In this document: in pieces, positions 49,744 through 56,937 of the stretch | How positions within the stretch are numbered: position 1 is the first letter of the stretch | How the letters are laid out: each line of letters begins with the position of its first letter | DNA from: CAZSBB01 sp964605235 | GTDB lineage: Bacteria > Planctomycetota > Phycisphaerae > Phycisphaerales > Phycisphaeraceae | Length of the DNA: 64,000 nucleotides | Assembly: GCA_964605235.1 (NCBI GenBank) | Contig: CAZSBB010000008.1 | Span: 82,534-146,533, forward strand | Direction of reading: 5' to 3' | Position numbers and translations under genes: made by a program | Notes under the pieces: generated by a model | What the model was told of the DNA's origin: nothing | Databases searched by the model: none | The model's input: only the letters and a program-made list of their open reading frames with translations

Positions 49744-50454
49744 ATGTCACTGCAAAGCATCATCCGAAAATCGACTCTCGCCGCCGCGTTCGCGGTTCTG
49801 GCGTTCGTCGTCGCCATCGCCCAGGCGGATACGCAATCGACCTGGGACAATGGTTTCCACTCCAGCCGCAGCTGCGAAAGCTGCCACGTCCCGCACGCCG
49901 CGGCGGGCGACAACACCCAGGTTCCGTTGTGGAGCCCGTCCCACCTGACCACCACGCTGACCACCGGCTACAGCAGCCCGACCATGGACGCCACCGTGGG
50001 CGCTCCCGATGGCGCCAGCGCGCTGTGCCTCTCGTGCCATGACGGCAGCTACGCTCACGTCAGCGCTGATCACTCGCTGGGCGCCGGCGAAGCCATGGGC
50101 GCGCTGATCAACTCGCACCCGGTTTCCTTCGTCTACGACGCAGCCCTCGTGGCCGCCGACGACGAACTGGTTGACCCCAGCACCCTCGCCGACGACGTCC
50201 TCGACGGCCAGAGCAAGATGCAGTGCACCAGCTGCCATGACATCCACTCGACCGCGCCGTTCGGCAAGTCCCACAAAGAACAGGACTTCATCCTGGTCAA
50301 CGGTGTCAAAACGCCTGTCGACACCAACAACGACGGCAACCTCACCAACGACCTGAACACCAACAGCCACGACGGCCACTACCTCCGCTGGTCCTACGCC
50401 AGCAGCCCGGCCGGCACACAGGCGGCCTTCTGCCGCAACTGCCACCTGAAGTAA
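49744..50454 (+). CDS. Tetraheme c-type cytochrome with EF-hand-like loop (second paralogue)
   Basis: The 236-residue protein has a signal peptide ending near AIAQA and four CXXCH motifs (CESCH, CLSCH, CTSCH, CRNCH). The last is again two residues from the end. Compared with the neighbour at 48698 it carries an extra 35-residue segment between hemes 3 and 4 with DTNNDGNLTNDLN, an EF-hand/dockerin-type calcium loop. AAAGGAG eight bases before the ATG is a strong ribosome-binding site. A clean terminator follows, so it is a single-gene unit built for high expression, as expected for an abundant secreted cytochrome (inference). Confidence 0.85.
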   Translation: MSLQSIIRKSTLAAAFAVLAFVVAIAQADTQSTWDNGFHSSRSCESCHVPHAAAGDNTQVPLWSPSHLTTTLTTGYSSPTMDATVGAPDGASALCLSCHDGSYAHVSADHSLGAGEAMGALINSHPVSFVYDAALVAADDELVDPSTLADDVLDGQSKMQCTSCHDIHSTAPFGKSHKEQDFILVNGVKTPVDTNNDGNLTNDLNTNSHDGHYLRWSYASSPAGTQAAFCRNCHLK

Positions 50455-50487
50455 GTCCTGCTCGGTTCCATCCAGTCGATCGGCCTG

Positions 50488-50522
50488 GCGGCGCCTCCTC
50501 ACCGAGGCGCCGCTTCTTTTTT
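50488..50522 (+). terminator. Intrinsic terminator of the second tetraheme gene
   Basis: GCGGCGCCTC (50488-50497) pairs perfectly with GAGGCGCCGC (50504-50513) across a six-base loop, followed by TTCTTTTTT. It lies 34 bases after the stop codon. Confidence 0.85.
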
Positions 50523-50591
50523 GGGGTGGAGTGCGGTGAGGTGTTCCACCCACGCCGCGCGCGGAGGTCAGTATGTGAGGTGGGATAGAAG

Positions 50592-51085
50592 CCCCCAGAT
50601 TCGCTGCGCTCATCTGCGGCTTCGCCCGGGATACGTTGTTGGGTGCGGGGGCACCCGGTTGCTCAGGTCGGTTCGTCCCGCCACCCGCCGACTTGCGTCG
50701 GCGGCTCGGAGGGGGACAGGCGCTGAACGGGTTCATCACGATGGCGTGACGGCATTCATCACCACCAGCGCCCAAGCCGCGGATGAGCGCAGCGAATCCG
50801 GGGGTGAGCGCAGGGAATCCGGGGGTGAGCGCAGCGAATCCGGGGGTGTGTCCAGGGGTTTCGTGGGGATGCCAAAGCCGAATCTCCGCAGCAGCACCGG
50901 ACCATCCGAGCCGCCGACGAGAGTCGGCGGGTGGGTCTATTCGGTTCGGATATGCAAGCCGTGAGGATCATCCGAGCCGCCGACGCGAGTCGGCGGGTGG
51001 TGAGACGGAAGGCACGCCGCAACGCGGTGACGGGTGATGGCGGCGGTCAACCCCCAGATTCGCTGCGCTCATCTGCGGCTTCGCC
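50592..51085. repeat. Non-coding repeat field with 21-bp tandem units and inverted copies
   Basis: The 672 bases between the two terminators (50523-51126) hold no credible gene. At 50781-50843 a 21-bp unit (GGTGAGCGCAGCGAATCCGGG) is repeated three times. The related element CCCCCAGATTCGCTGCGCTC..., the inverse of the same unit, occurs as identical 35-base copies at 50592-50626 and 51051-51085. A second hairpin, GAGCCGCCGAC..GTCGGCGGGTGG, occurs near 50910 and 50970 and inverted near 50684. Short frames across this region read only through repeats. Confidence 0.65.
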
Positions 51086-51126
51086 CAAGCGGTGCGAATC
51101 TCAATATCTGCTCTGGTGTGAGGCAA

Positions 51127-51161
51127 CAAAAAATCCCCGACCTGAGGCACAGGTCGGGGAT
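51127..51161 (-). terminator. Intrinsic terminator of the NHL-repeat gene
   Basis: On the minus strand a perfect 12-bp stem, ATCCCCGACCTG pairing with its complement across a five-base loop (51133-51161), is followed by a run of six to seven T. It lies about 38 bases after the stop codon of the NHL protein gene. Confidence 0.88.
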
Positions 51162-51198
51162 GGCGTGCAAGATCATTGCGCATATGAGACGCCAACGG

Positions 51199-52419
51199 TT
51201 ACGGGGCAGCAGACCCCGGCTGTTCCTTGGCTTTTTCCGCCGCTTCGGCTGCTGCGGCGGCTTTCACCTTCGCCTCGGCTTCGGCGACCTTCTGCATGTC
51301 GATCTCATAGCGTGACGCCGGCAGGCGCGTGTCCCGGCCGTAGGCGTAGACCAGGACTTTGAACTTGCCGAACTGATTGACCACGAACACCAGGTGCTCG
51401 GGCTTGAAGTTGGGCGCCAGGAAAGAGCGGAAATCCTCGAGGGAACTGGTGTCAACCACCACGGTGGCGGGCATCGTCACCGCGGCGGCGGGCTGGTTTT
51501 CCGTGCGTCCGAAGGGCAGGAGCACCCGGCCGTCGTTGCGGAAGATCTGCACCACGCTCCACTGGGTGTCGGCGACATAAATCTGCCCCGCCGGGTCGAT
51601 GGCGATGCCTTTGGGCCGGGCGAATCTGCCGACCACCGCACCGGGCCCGCCGATGACGCCGACCATCTTGCCGTTGCGGTCGAACACTTTGACGGCCTGT
51701 CCCAGCGTGTCGGTCACGTAGAGTTTGCCGTCGGGCCCCATATCCAGGTTGGTGGGGTTGCCCAGTTCCTCGGGCCCCATGCCCTTGGTGCCGATGGTGC
51801 TGATGGCGGCGCCATCGCGGGCGAGCACATGAATCTTTCCTCCGGTCACGTCGGCAACGTAGAGCTTGCCATCGGACTCGACCACATCAATGGGCGTCCA
51901 GTCGGATGGTCCCTGGATGGAGAACTGGTATTTGTCGTCGCGGTCGTAGACGAGGATCGCCCGCAGGCCGGTGTCGCAGAGGTAGCGGGTGCCGTCGGCG
52001 GCAATGGTGAGGTTGACCGGGTTGCCGAATTTCCCGCTGAGTTTGCCGCTGGTTTTCTGGCGGAAGTCAAAAATGTGCACGGTCTTGCCCGCCAGATCGC
52101 AGACATAGACCTTGCCATCGCGGACCGCCACGCCGTAGGGGTTGTCGATCTTGCTCGCGCCGGCCCCTTCCTCCTTCGCGCCGGTGACCCAGGCGGCGAA
52201 GTTGAACTTCTTTTTCTTCTTCTCCTTGTCCTGGAGAATCGAGTCATCGCTGAAGCTGGCGAGAAACTGCAGCCGGGGGGCTTCGGGTGGGGGCGGGAAG
52301 AACACCGGGTCGCTGGTGGCGGCCGGTTCCTCGGGTTTGGCGTAAGCGGGCAGAACCTGCGTTCCCCCAAGCACCAACGCCAGGGCGGTCAGGCACGAAA
52401 GACGGATGGACGGGCGCAT
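51199..52419 (-). CDS. Secreted NHL-repeat (six-bladed beta-propeller) protein
   Basis: From ATG 52419 (AAAGGAG nine bases upstream) the 406-residue protein has a signal peptide (RLSCLTALALVLGGTQVLPAYA). It then has NHL-type blades such as PYGVAVRDGKVYVCDLAGKTVHIFD, NPTNLDMGPDGKLYVTDTLGQAVKVFDRNGK and RPKGIAIDPAGQIYVADTQWSVVQIFRNDG. A Lys-rich stretch lies near residue 60, and an Ala/Glu/Lys-rich coiled tail is at the end. NHL propellers often accompany porin-cytochrome conduits, and one is also encoded at 55867. It is divergent from the decaheme gene and has its own sigma-54 promoter. Confidence 0.85.
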   Translation of the reverse strand: MRPSIRLSCLTALALVLGGTQVLPAYAKPEEPAATSDPVFFPPPPEAPRLQFLASFSDDSILQDKEKKKKKFNFAAWVTGAKEEGAGASKIDNPYGVAVRDGKVYVCDLAGKTVHIFDFRQKTSGKLSGKFGNPVNLTIAADGTRYLCDTGLRAILVYDRDDKYQFSIQGPSDWTPIDVVESDGKLYVADVTGGKIHVLARDGAAISTIGTKGMGPEELGNPTNLDMGPDGKLYVTDTLGQAVKVFDRNGKMVGVIGGPGAVVGRFARPKGIAIDPAGQIYVADTQWSVVQIFRNDGRVLLPFGRTENQPAAAVTMPATVVVDTSSLEDFRSFLAPNFKPEHLVFVVNQFGKFKVLVYAYGRDTRLPASRYEIDMQKVAEAEAKVKAAAAAEAAEKAKEQPGSAAP

Positions 52420-52469
52420 CGCGATGCTCCTTTTCGTTCCAGATGAAAACACCGATCCAGCCCACCTGA

Positions 52470-52485
52470 TGCAAGCACCATACCA
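52470..52485 (-). promoter_or_regulatory. Sigma-54 promoter of the NHL-repeat gene
   Basis: Read on the minus strand, TGGTATG-GTGC-TTGCA has GG and GC with exact -24/-12 spacing and one deviation in the -24 block (T for C). Transcription would begin near 52459, 40 bases before the ATG. Confidence 0.65.
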
Positions 52486-52628
52486 TGGCGCGCCTGCCCT
52501 GGAACCCGCTCCGGGGGGATCCCTGCGGAACGGTTCCCACGCCTGAGACGCATCGGGGGTTGCTTTCCCTAACCACAGCAAGGAGCAATACAAAAGCAGG
52601 TCTGCCGGGCGGCTAAACCCTTCCGCCA

Positions 52629-52644
52629 TGGCATGACGATTGCA
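52629..52644 (+). promoter_or_regulatory. Sigma-54 promoter of the porin-cytochrome operon
   Basis: TGGCATG-ACGA-TTGCA fits the consensus TGGCAYR-N4-TTGCW completely. The start is expected near 52655, 36 bases before the ATG at 52691. It faces away from the NHL-gene promoter 143 bases to the left, and a GGAAC-G-GTTCC dyad (52527-52537) lies between them. Confidence 0.78.
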
Positions 52645-52690
52645 CTTCTGTGTGGGGGACCCTCCGCCTGGGTCTTTTGTGTGCATCGCC

Positions 52691-53833
52691 ATGGCCGACC
52701 ATCTGACTCAACCTGACGCCCCCACCGAGCCCCGGCCCGGCGCTGGCGGCTTTCGTCCGGTGCTGGTCGCGTTGACGTCCGGGCTGCTGGTGGTCGCGGG
52801 GCTGCTGCTGGGCTGCGATGAGACGAAGCACTACCGCACGCTCTCCTTCTTTTTCGACGGCGTGCCGCTGCCGGAACACCTGCGGCCCCAGCCGGTCCAG
52901 ACCCCCGCCGAGCTGGCGGCGCAGGACGCCCAGACCGCCGCCGCCGCGCTCGAAACTTTCTATCACACCCCTTACGCCAAGCGACAGTGCCGTACGTGTC
53001 ACTCCCAGACCACCGGCTTCACGCTCAGCGCCACCGATGGCAAGACCTGCCGCGCCTGCCACGACGACTACCGCACGCCCGAGCAGGGCGACTGGATGCA
53101 CGGCCCGGTCGCACAGGACCAATGCGGTCTGTGCCATCATCCCCACAAGTCCAACCACGAAGGCGTCCTGCTGGCGAACCAGACCCAGCTCTGCTTCCAG
53201 TGTCACGACGAACCCCGGCTCCGGCAGGACCCCTTCCACGCCCAGCAACTCGAAGCCCAGACCAAGTGCTCCACCTGTCACGACCCCCACGGCGCGGGCA
53301 ACCGCCTGTTGCTGGCGGATGGACGGACCTACGGCCGCCGCTTCCGGGCGGTGGCGGATATCCGCACCACCGCGCACAACGACTGGTCGCGCGACACCTG
53401 TGCCGGCTGCCATGACCTGGGCGCTTCCAACAAACTGCTCGACACCGCCGGCGCCAACTGCCTGACCTGCCATTCCGAGATCACCCAGACCCCGGCCGAG
53501 GGTCAGTTGCATCAGGCGGTCGCCGACGGCAAGTGTCTCTCCTGCCACAACGCCCATCGCTCGACCCGCCCGCACCTGCTGCGGACCAACGCCCAGGACA
53601 TGTGCCTGAGCTGCCACCAACCCGAGAAGCTGCCCGAGCAGCCGCACCGCGGAATGGTGCGCGTCGATTGCCTGGTGTGCCATGAAGGCCATCACACCAC
53701 CGATCCCGCCCTGCTCCGGCCGCTGCTGGCGCAACGCTTTGCTCAGGAGCGTCAGCCCGCCCAGCCCGGCGCTCCGTTGCTGCGTGCTCAACCCCAGTTG
53801 CTGCCCCCCCCGCCGCGCGAGGACCTGCCATGA
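52691..53833 (+). CDS. Decaheme c-type cytochrome lipoprotein
   Basis: The 380-residue protein has an N-terminal tail of about 22 residues, then a lipoprotein signal (LVALTSGLLVVAGLLLG-Cys, Cys at about residue 40) and YRTLSFFFDGVP. Ten CXXCH motifs run from CRTCH to CLVCH, many followed by HPHK, HDPHGA or HNAH. A Pro-rich tail of about 45 residues follows the last heme. It overlaps the barrel gene by four bases (ATGA), the arrangement of porin-cytochrome conduits such as MtrA/MtrB or OmaB/OmbB, in which the cytochrome plugs the barrel. It is probably the electron wire across the outer membrane. Confidence 0.87.
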   Translation: MADHLTQPDAPTEPRPGAGGFRPVLVALTSGLLVVAGLLLGCDETKHYRTLSFFFDGVPLPEHLRPQPVQTPAELAAQDAQTAAAALETFYHTPYAKRQCRTCHSQTTGFTLSATDGKTCRACHDDYRTPEQGDWMHGPVAQDQCGLCHHPHKSNHEGVLLANQTQLCFQCHDEPRLRQDPFHAQQLEAQTKCSTCHDPHGAGNRLLLADGRTYGRRFRAVADIRTTAHNDWSRDTCAGCHDLGASNKLLDTAGANCLTCHSEITQTPAEGQLHQAVADGKCLSCHNAHRSTRPHLLRTNAQDMCLSCHQPEKLPEQPHRGMVRVDCLVCHEGHHTTDPALLRPLLAQRFAQERQPAQPGAPLLRAQPQLLPPPPREDLP

Positions 53834-55857
53834 GTCCCCGCCGCGCCATTGCGTTGTTCCCATTACGCTGCCTGGCGCTGCTGGCGCTGACGCTGGCGCT
53901 GCTGGCGCGGCCGGCGTGGGGCCAGTTCGTGTATGAGGAAGAGCAGGAAGACGCCATCAAGCCGCTGGCACTGAAAAAATACGACGGCAAATTCTTCCTC
54001 GAAACCCGGCACCGCCGCGACAACGAAACCCGCAACGGTTCGCCGATCAATGAGGTGGAAACCGACCTGCGCGAAGGCGTCGAGTTCGACCTGGCGGGCT
54101 ACGCCTACCATCCCAACCTGCTGGACTGGATCGCCAACCTCCAGGTGGGCAGCACGCAGAACTTTCTCGACATCAACGGCGGCAACCGCGATTCCATCGG
54201 CGAACTGCTGGGCTTCAACTTCGAAGGCCAGGTGCTCAAGGAAAAGCCCGTCACCGGCCGAATCACCGCGGGCTATTCCAGCAACTACGTCGACCGCACC
54301 TTCGCCCAGGGCATTCAGCGCGACGCCCATCACGAAGGCGTCGAGCTGCGCAGCATCGGCAACTGGCCCTTCCTCTTCAGCTACCTCCATCAGACCTCCA
54401 CCGAGGAAAACGAAGCCCGCACCGACGACGAAACCTCCCACCTGTTCCACTTTGAAATCAGCGACGCCCGCAACCCCGACCGCCTGACCCAGCTGGTCCT
54501 CGAACGAGAAGACGTCGAAAAAACCACCGTCTTCACCTCCTCCGGAGCCGCGCAGGACTTTCCCGATCATCGCACTGACCTCACCCTGCGCAACGACTGG
54601 CTCTATGGCGATGAAGTCAACCCCATCCGCCTCTCGGGCCAGCTGCGCTTCATCGACCGCGCCGGCTTCTTCAACAATCAGGTCTTCAGCTTCGACCAGA
54701 CCCTCGACATCACCCACGACCCGACGCTCTCAAGCTTCTACAACGTCAACTTCAGCCAGAGCGACACCGACAGCGATTCCGTCCGCAGCTTCGGCGGCTC
54801 GGCGGGCGTGCGCAAAAGCATCTACGACAGCCTGGTCATCACCGCCAACCTCTCCGCCCTCACCACCGAATTCACCGGCGGCAGCGAATCCACCTACGGC
54901 GGCGACCTGGTCCTCGATTACACCAAAGAAACCCCGCTGGGAACCTATACCTCCAGCCTCAGCCTCGGACGCGATTACGAAACCGAAAATTCCGACACCG
55001 GCCTGCGCCGCTTCGACAACAACAACCTCACCCTCACCGGCAACACCTATGTCGACCTGCCGCAGACCAATGTCGTCACCGGCTCGGTCGTCGTCACCGA
55101 TCTGACCGGCGTGCCCCTGATCGAAAACGTCGACTATCAACTGGACACCCTCGGCTCCGTCACCCGCATCCGGCGGCTCAACGGCGGAGCGATCGCCGAC
55201 GGCGACACCGTGCGCGTCGCCTTCACCTCCAACATCGCCACCGATGTGCAGTACACCCGCGACACGCTCGAATGGTCGCACCGCTTCACCTTTGAGGAGT
55301 GGCCCATCGCCATCTACTTCACCTATCGCCGCTTCGATGAGCAGGTCATCAGCGGCGCCGATCCGGGCAACCTCGACTTCTCGCAATCCTGGCTGGTGGG
55401 CGCGGAATGGAACTGGCAAGGGTTCAACCTCACCGGCGAGCATGAAGTCCGCGAAAGCCGACTGTCGCTCAACACCACCCGCGACCTGCTGCGGCTGTCC
55501 TACTCTCTGCGGGTCAGCCGCAACACGGTCGCCAGCGCCGGCGGCAGCTACCTGATGCTGCGCTACACCAACCTCACCCCCACCGTCGGCGGCAACAACG
55601 CCGACTTCGTCGAAACCTACAACGCCTTCGCCAACGTCACCACCAAAGTCACCGCCCGCCTGCTGCTGCGTGGTTATGCCGACTATGCCCAGTCCCAGGG
55701 CCGACAGGAAGACCTGCGCGTGCGCGTCGGCGGCGGCCTGCAATGGCACTATGGCAAAATGGACGTCGCCCTCGACAGCTATTACACCCTGTATGAACAG
55801 AACAGCAGCGAAGGCGACACCATCTTCATCAACCTGAAAGTCACCCGGCATTTTTGA
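53830..55857 (+). CDS. Outer-membrane beta-barrel protein (porin of a porin-cytochrome conduit)
   Basis: The 675-residue protein has a signal peptide (about 32 residues, ending near RPAWGQ). It is rich in alternating hydrophobic/polar strands throughout (for example FNLTGEHEVRESRLSLN, ARLLLRGYADYAQSQG). It ends with FINLKVTRHF, a C-terminal Phe as recognised by the outer-membrane insertion machinery. There is no heme motif. Size and position directly after a decaheme gene match MtrB/OmbB-type porins, although sequence similarity to those families cannot be judged here. One inserted segment (about residues 405-470, TNVVTGSVVVTDLTGVPLIENVDYQLD) resembles a soluble beta-domain. Confidence 0.83.
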   Translation: MSPRRAIALFPLRCLALLALTLALLARPAWGQFVYEEEQEDAIKPLALKKYDGKFFLETRHRRDNETRNGSPINEVETDLREGVEFDLAGYAYHPNLLDWIANLQVGSTQNFLDINGGNRDSIGELLGFNFEGQVLKEKPVTGRITAGYSSNYVDRTFAQGIQRDAHHEGVELRSIGNWPFLFSYLHQTSTEENEARTDDETSHLFHFEISDARNPDRLTQLVLEREDVEKTTVFTSSGAAQDFPDHRTDLTLRNDWLYGDEVNPIRLSGQLRFIDRAGFFNNQVFSFDQTLDITHDPTLSSFYNVNFSQSDTDSDSVRSFGGSAGVRKSIYDSLVITANLSALTTEFTGGSESTYGGDLVLDYTKETPLGTYTSSLSLGRDYETENSDTGLRRFDNNNLTLTGNTYVDLPQTNVVTGSVVVTDLTGVPLIENVDYQLDTLGSVTRIRRLNGGAIADGDTVRVAFTSNIATDVQYTRDTLEWSHRFTFEEWPIAIYFTYRRFDEQVISGADPGNLDFSQSWLVGAEWNWQGFNLTGEHEVRESRLSLNTTRDLLRLSYSLRVSRNTVASAGGSYLMLRYTNLTPTVGGNNADFVETYNAFANVTTKVTARLLLRGYADYAQSQGRQEDLRVRVGGGLQWHYGKMDVALDSYYTLYEQNSSEGDTIFINLKVTRHF

Positions 55858-55866
55858 GGCAGCGTC

Positions 55867-56937
55867 ATGCAGACCCCACTTTCAACATGCATCCGCCTGG
55901 GTTGGATCACGCTGCTGGCGCTGACGGGCTTCGGCTGCGCGACGGCGCCCAGCGCCCAGCCCACCGGCCCGCATCCGCAGTGGCCGGCCGCGCCCGCCCA
56001 GCCGCGCATCCGCCATGTGCAGGACATCACCGGCGCCAGCGCCATGGGCAAGACCAACTTCTTCCAGTCGCTGGGCCGACTGATCACCGGCGAGCGCCCG
56101 GAACTGCTGCGCCAACCCAGCAGCGTCGCGGCCGAAGGTTCACTGCTGGTCGTCAGCGATCAGGAACGCCAGGCGGTGCAGGTGCTCGATTTCGCCAGCG
56201 GACGCAATCACCTGATCACCCGCATCGGCGAGCAATATCTCACCTCCCCCGTGGGCGTGGCGATCTGCGGCCAGGACCTCGCCATCGCCGACAGTATGCT
56301 CAAACAGGTCGCCTTCGTCTCCCAGGAGGGCAAGCTGCGCCGCACGCTGGCGCATGCTTTCCAACGGCCCACCGGCCTGGCGTACGACGCCCGCACCGGC
56401 GAGCTGTTCGTCGTCGATACGCTGGCGCATCAGGTGCTCACCTTCAACCGCGAAGGCCAGCTCACCCGCACCCTCGGAACCCGCGGGGGCGACATCGGCC
56501 AGTTCAACTTCCCCACCCATGTCTGCGTCGACACCGCCGGCCAGCTTTATGTGACCGACTCGCTCAACTTCCGCGTGCAGGTGTTCGACCGCACCGGCCA
56601 ATACCTGTTTGAGATCGGCCGACATGGCGACGCCACCGGACACCTGGGCGTGCCCAAGGGCGTGGCGGTCGACGGCCAGGGCCACGTCTACATCGTTGAT
56701 TCCTATTTCTGCACCGTGCAGATTTTCGATCAGGATGGCCAGTTCCTGCTCAACTTCGGCGATCCGGGCGACCAGTGGGGACAGTTCCAGGTGCCCGGCG
56801 GCATCGCCATCGACGCCCAGCAACGCATCTACGTCTGTGACGCCTACAACCACCGCGTGCAGGTGTTCCAATACCTCGGAGGACCCGACCATGACGCGCC
56901 CAAACCCGGCGAATCATCCGGCCAAGCAAACCGGTAA
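55867..56937 (+). CDS. NHL-repeat lipoprotein
   Basis: The 356-residue protein starts with a lipoprotein signal (LGWITLLALTGFG-Cys). It contains about six NHL blades: SPVGVAICGQDLAIADS, RPTGLAYDARTGELFVVDTLAHQVLTFNREG, FPTHVCVDTAGQLYVTDSLNFRVQVFDRTG, VPKGVAVDGQGHVYIVDSYFCTVQIFDQDG and VPGGIAIDAQQRIYVCDAYNHRVQVF. It lies nine bases after the barrel gene, and the end overlaps the next cytochrome gene by 47 bases. It is likely a surface or periplasmic scaffold for the conduit (inference). It is related in fold to the protein at 51199. Confidence 0.87.
   Translation: MQTPLSTCIRLGWITLLALTGFGCATAPSAQPTGPHPQWPAAPAQPRIRHVQDITGASAMGKTNFFQSLGRLITGERPELLRQPSSVAAEGSLLVVSDQERQAVQVLDFASGRNHLITRIGEQYLTSPVGVAICGQDLAIADSMLKQVAFVSQEGKLRRTLAHAFQRPTGLAYDARTGELFVVDTLAHQVLTFNREGQLTRTLGTRGGDIGQFNFPTHVCVDTAGQLYVTDSLNFRVQVFDRTGQYLFEIGRHGDATGHLGVPKGVAVDGQGHVYIVDSYFCTVQIFDQDGQFLLNFGDPGDQWGQFQVPGGIAIDAQQRIYVCDAYNHRVQVFQYLGGPDHDAPKPGESSGQANR

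Noticed and set aside
50781..50843. 21-bp tandem repeats considered as a CRISPR array
   Set aside because: Units are directly adjacent without unique spacers and no cas genes are present.
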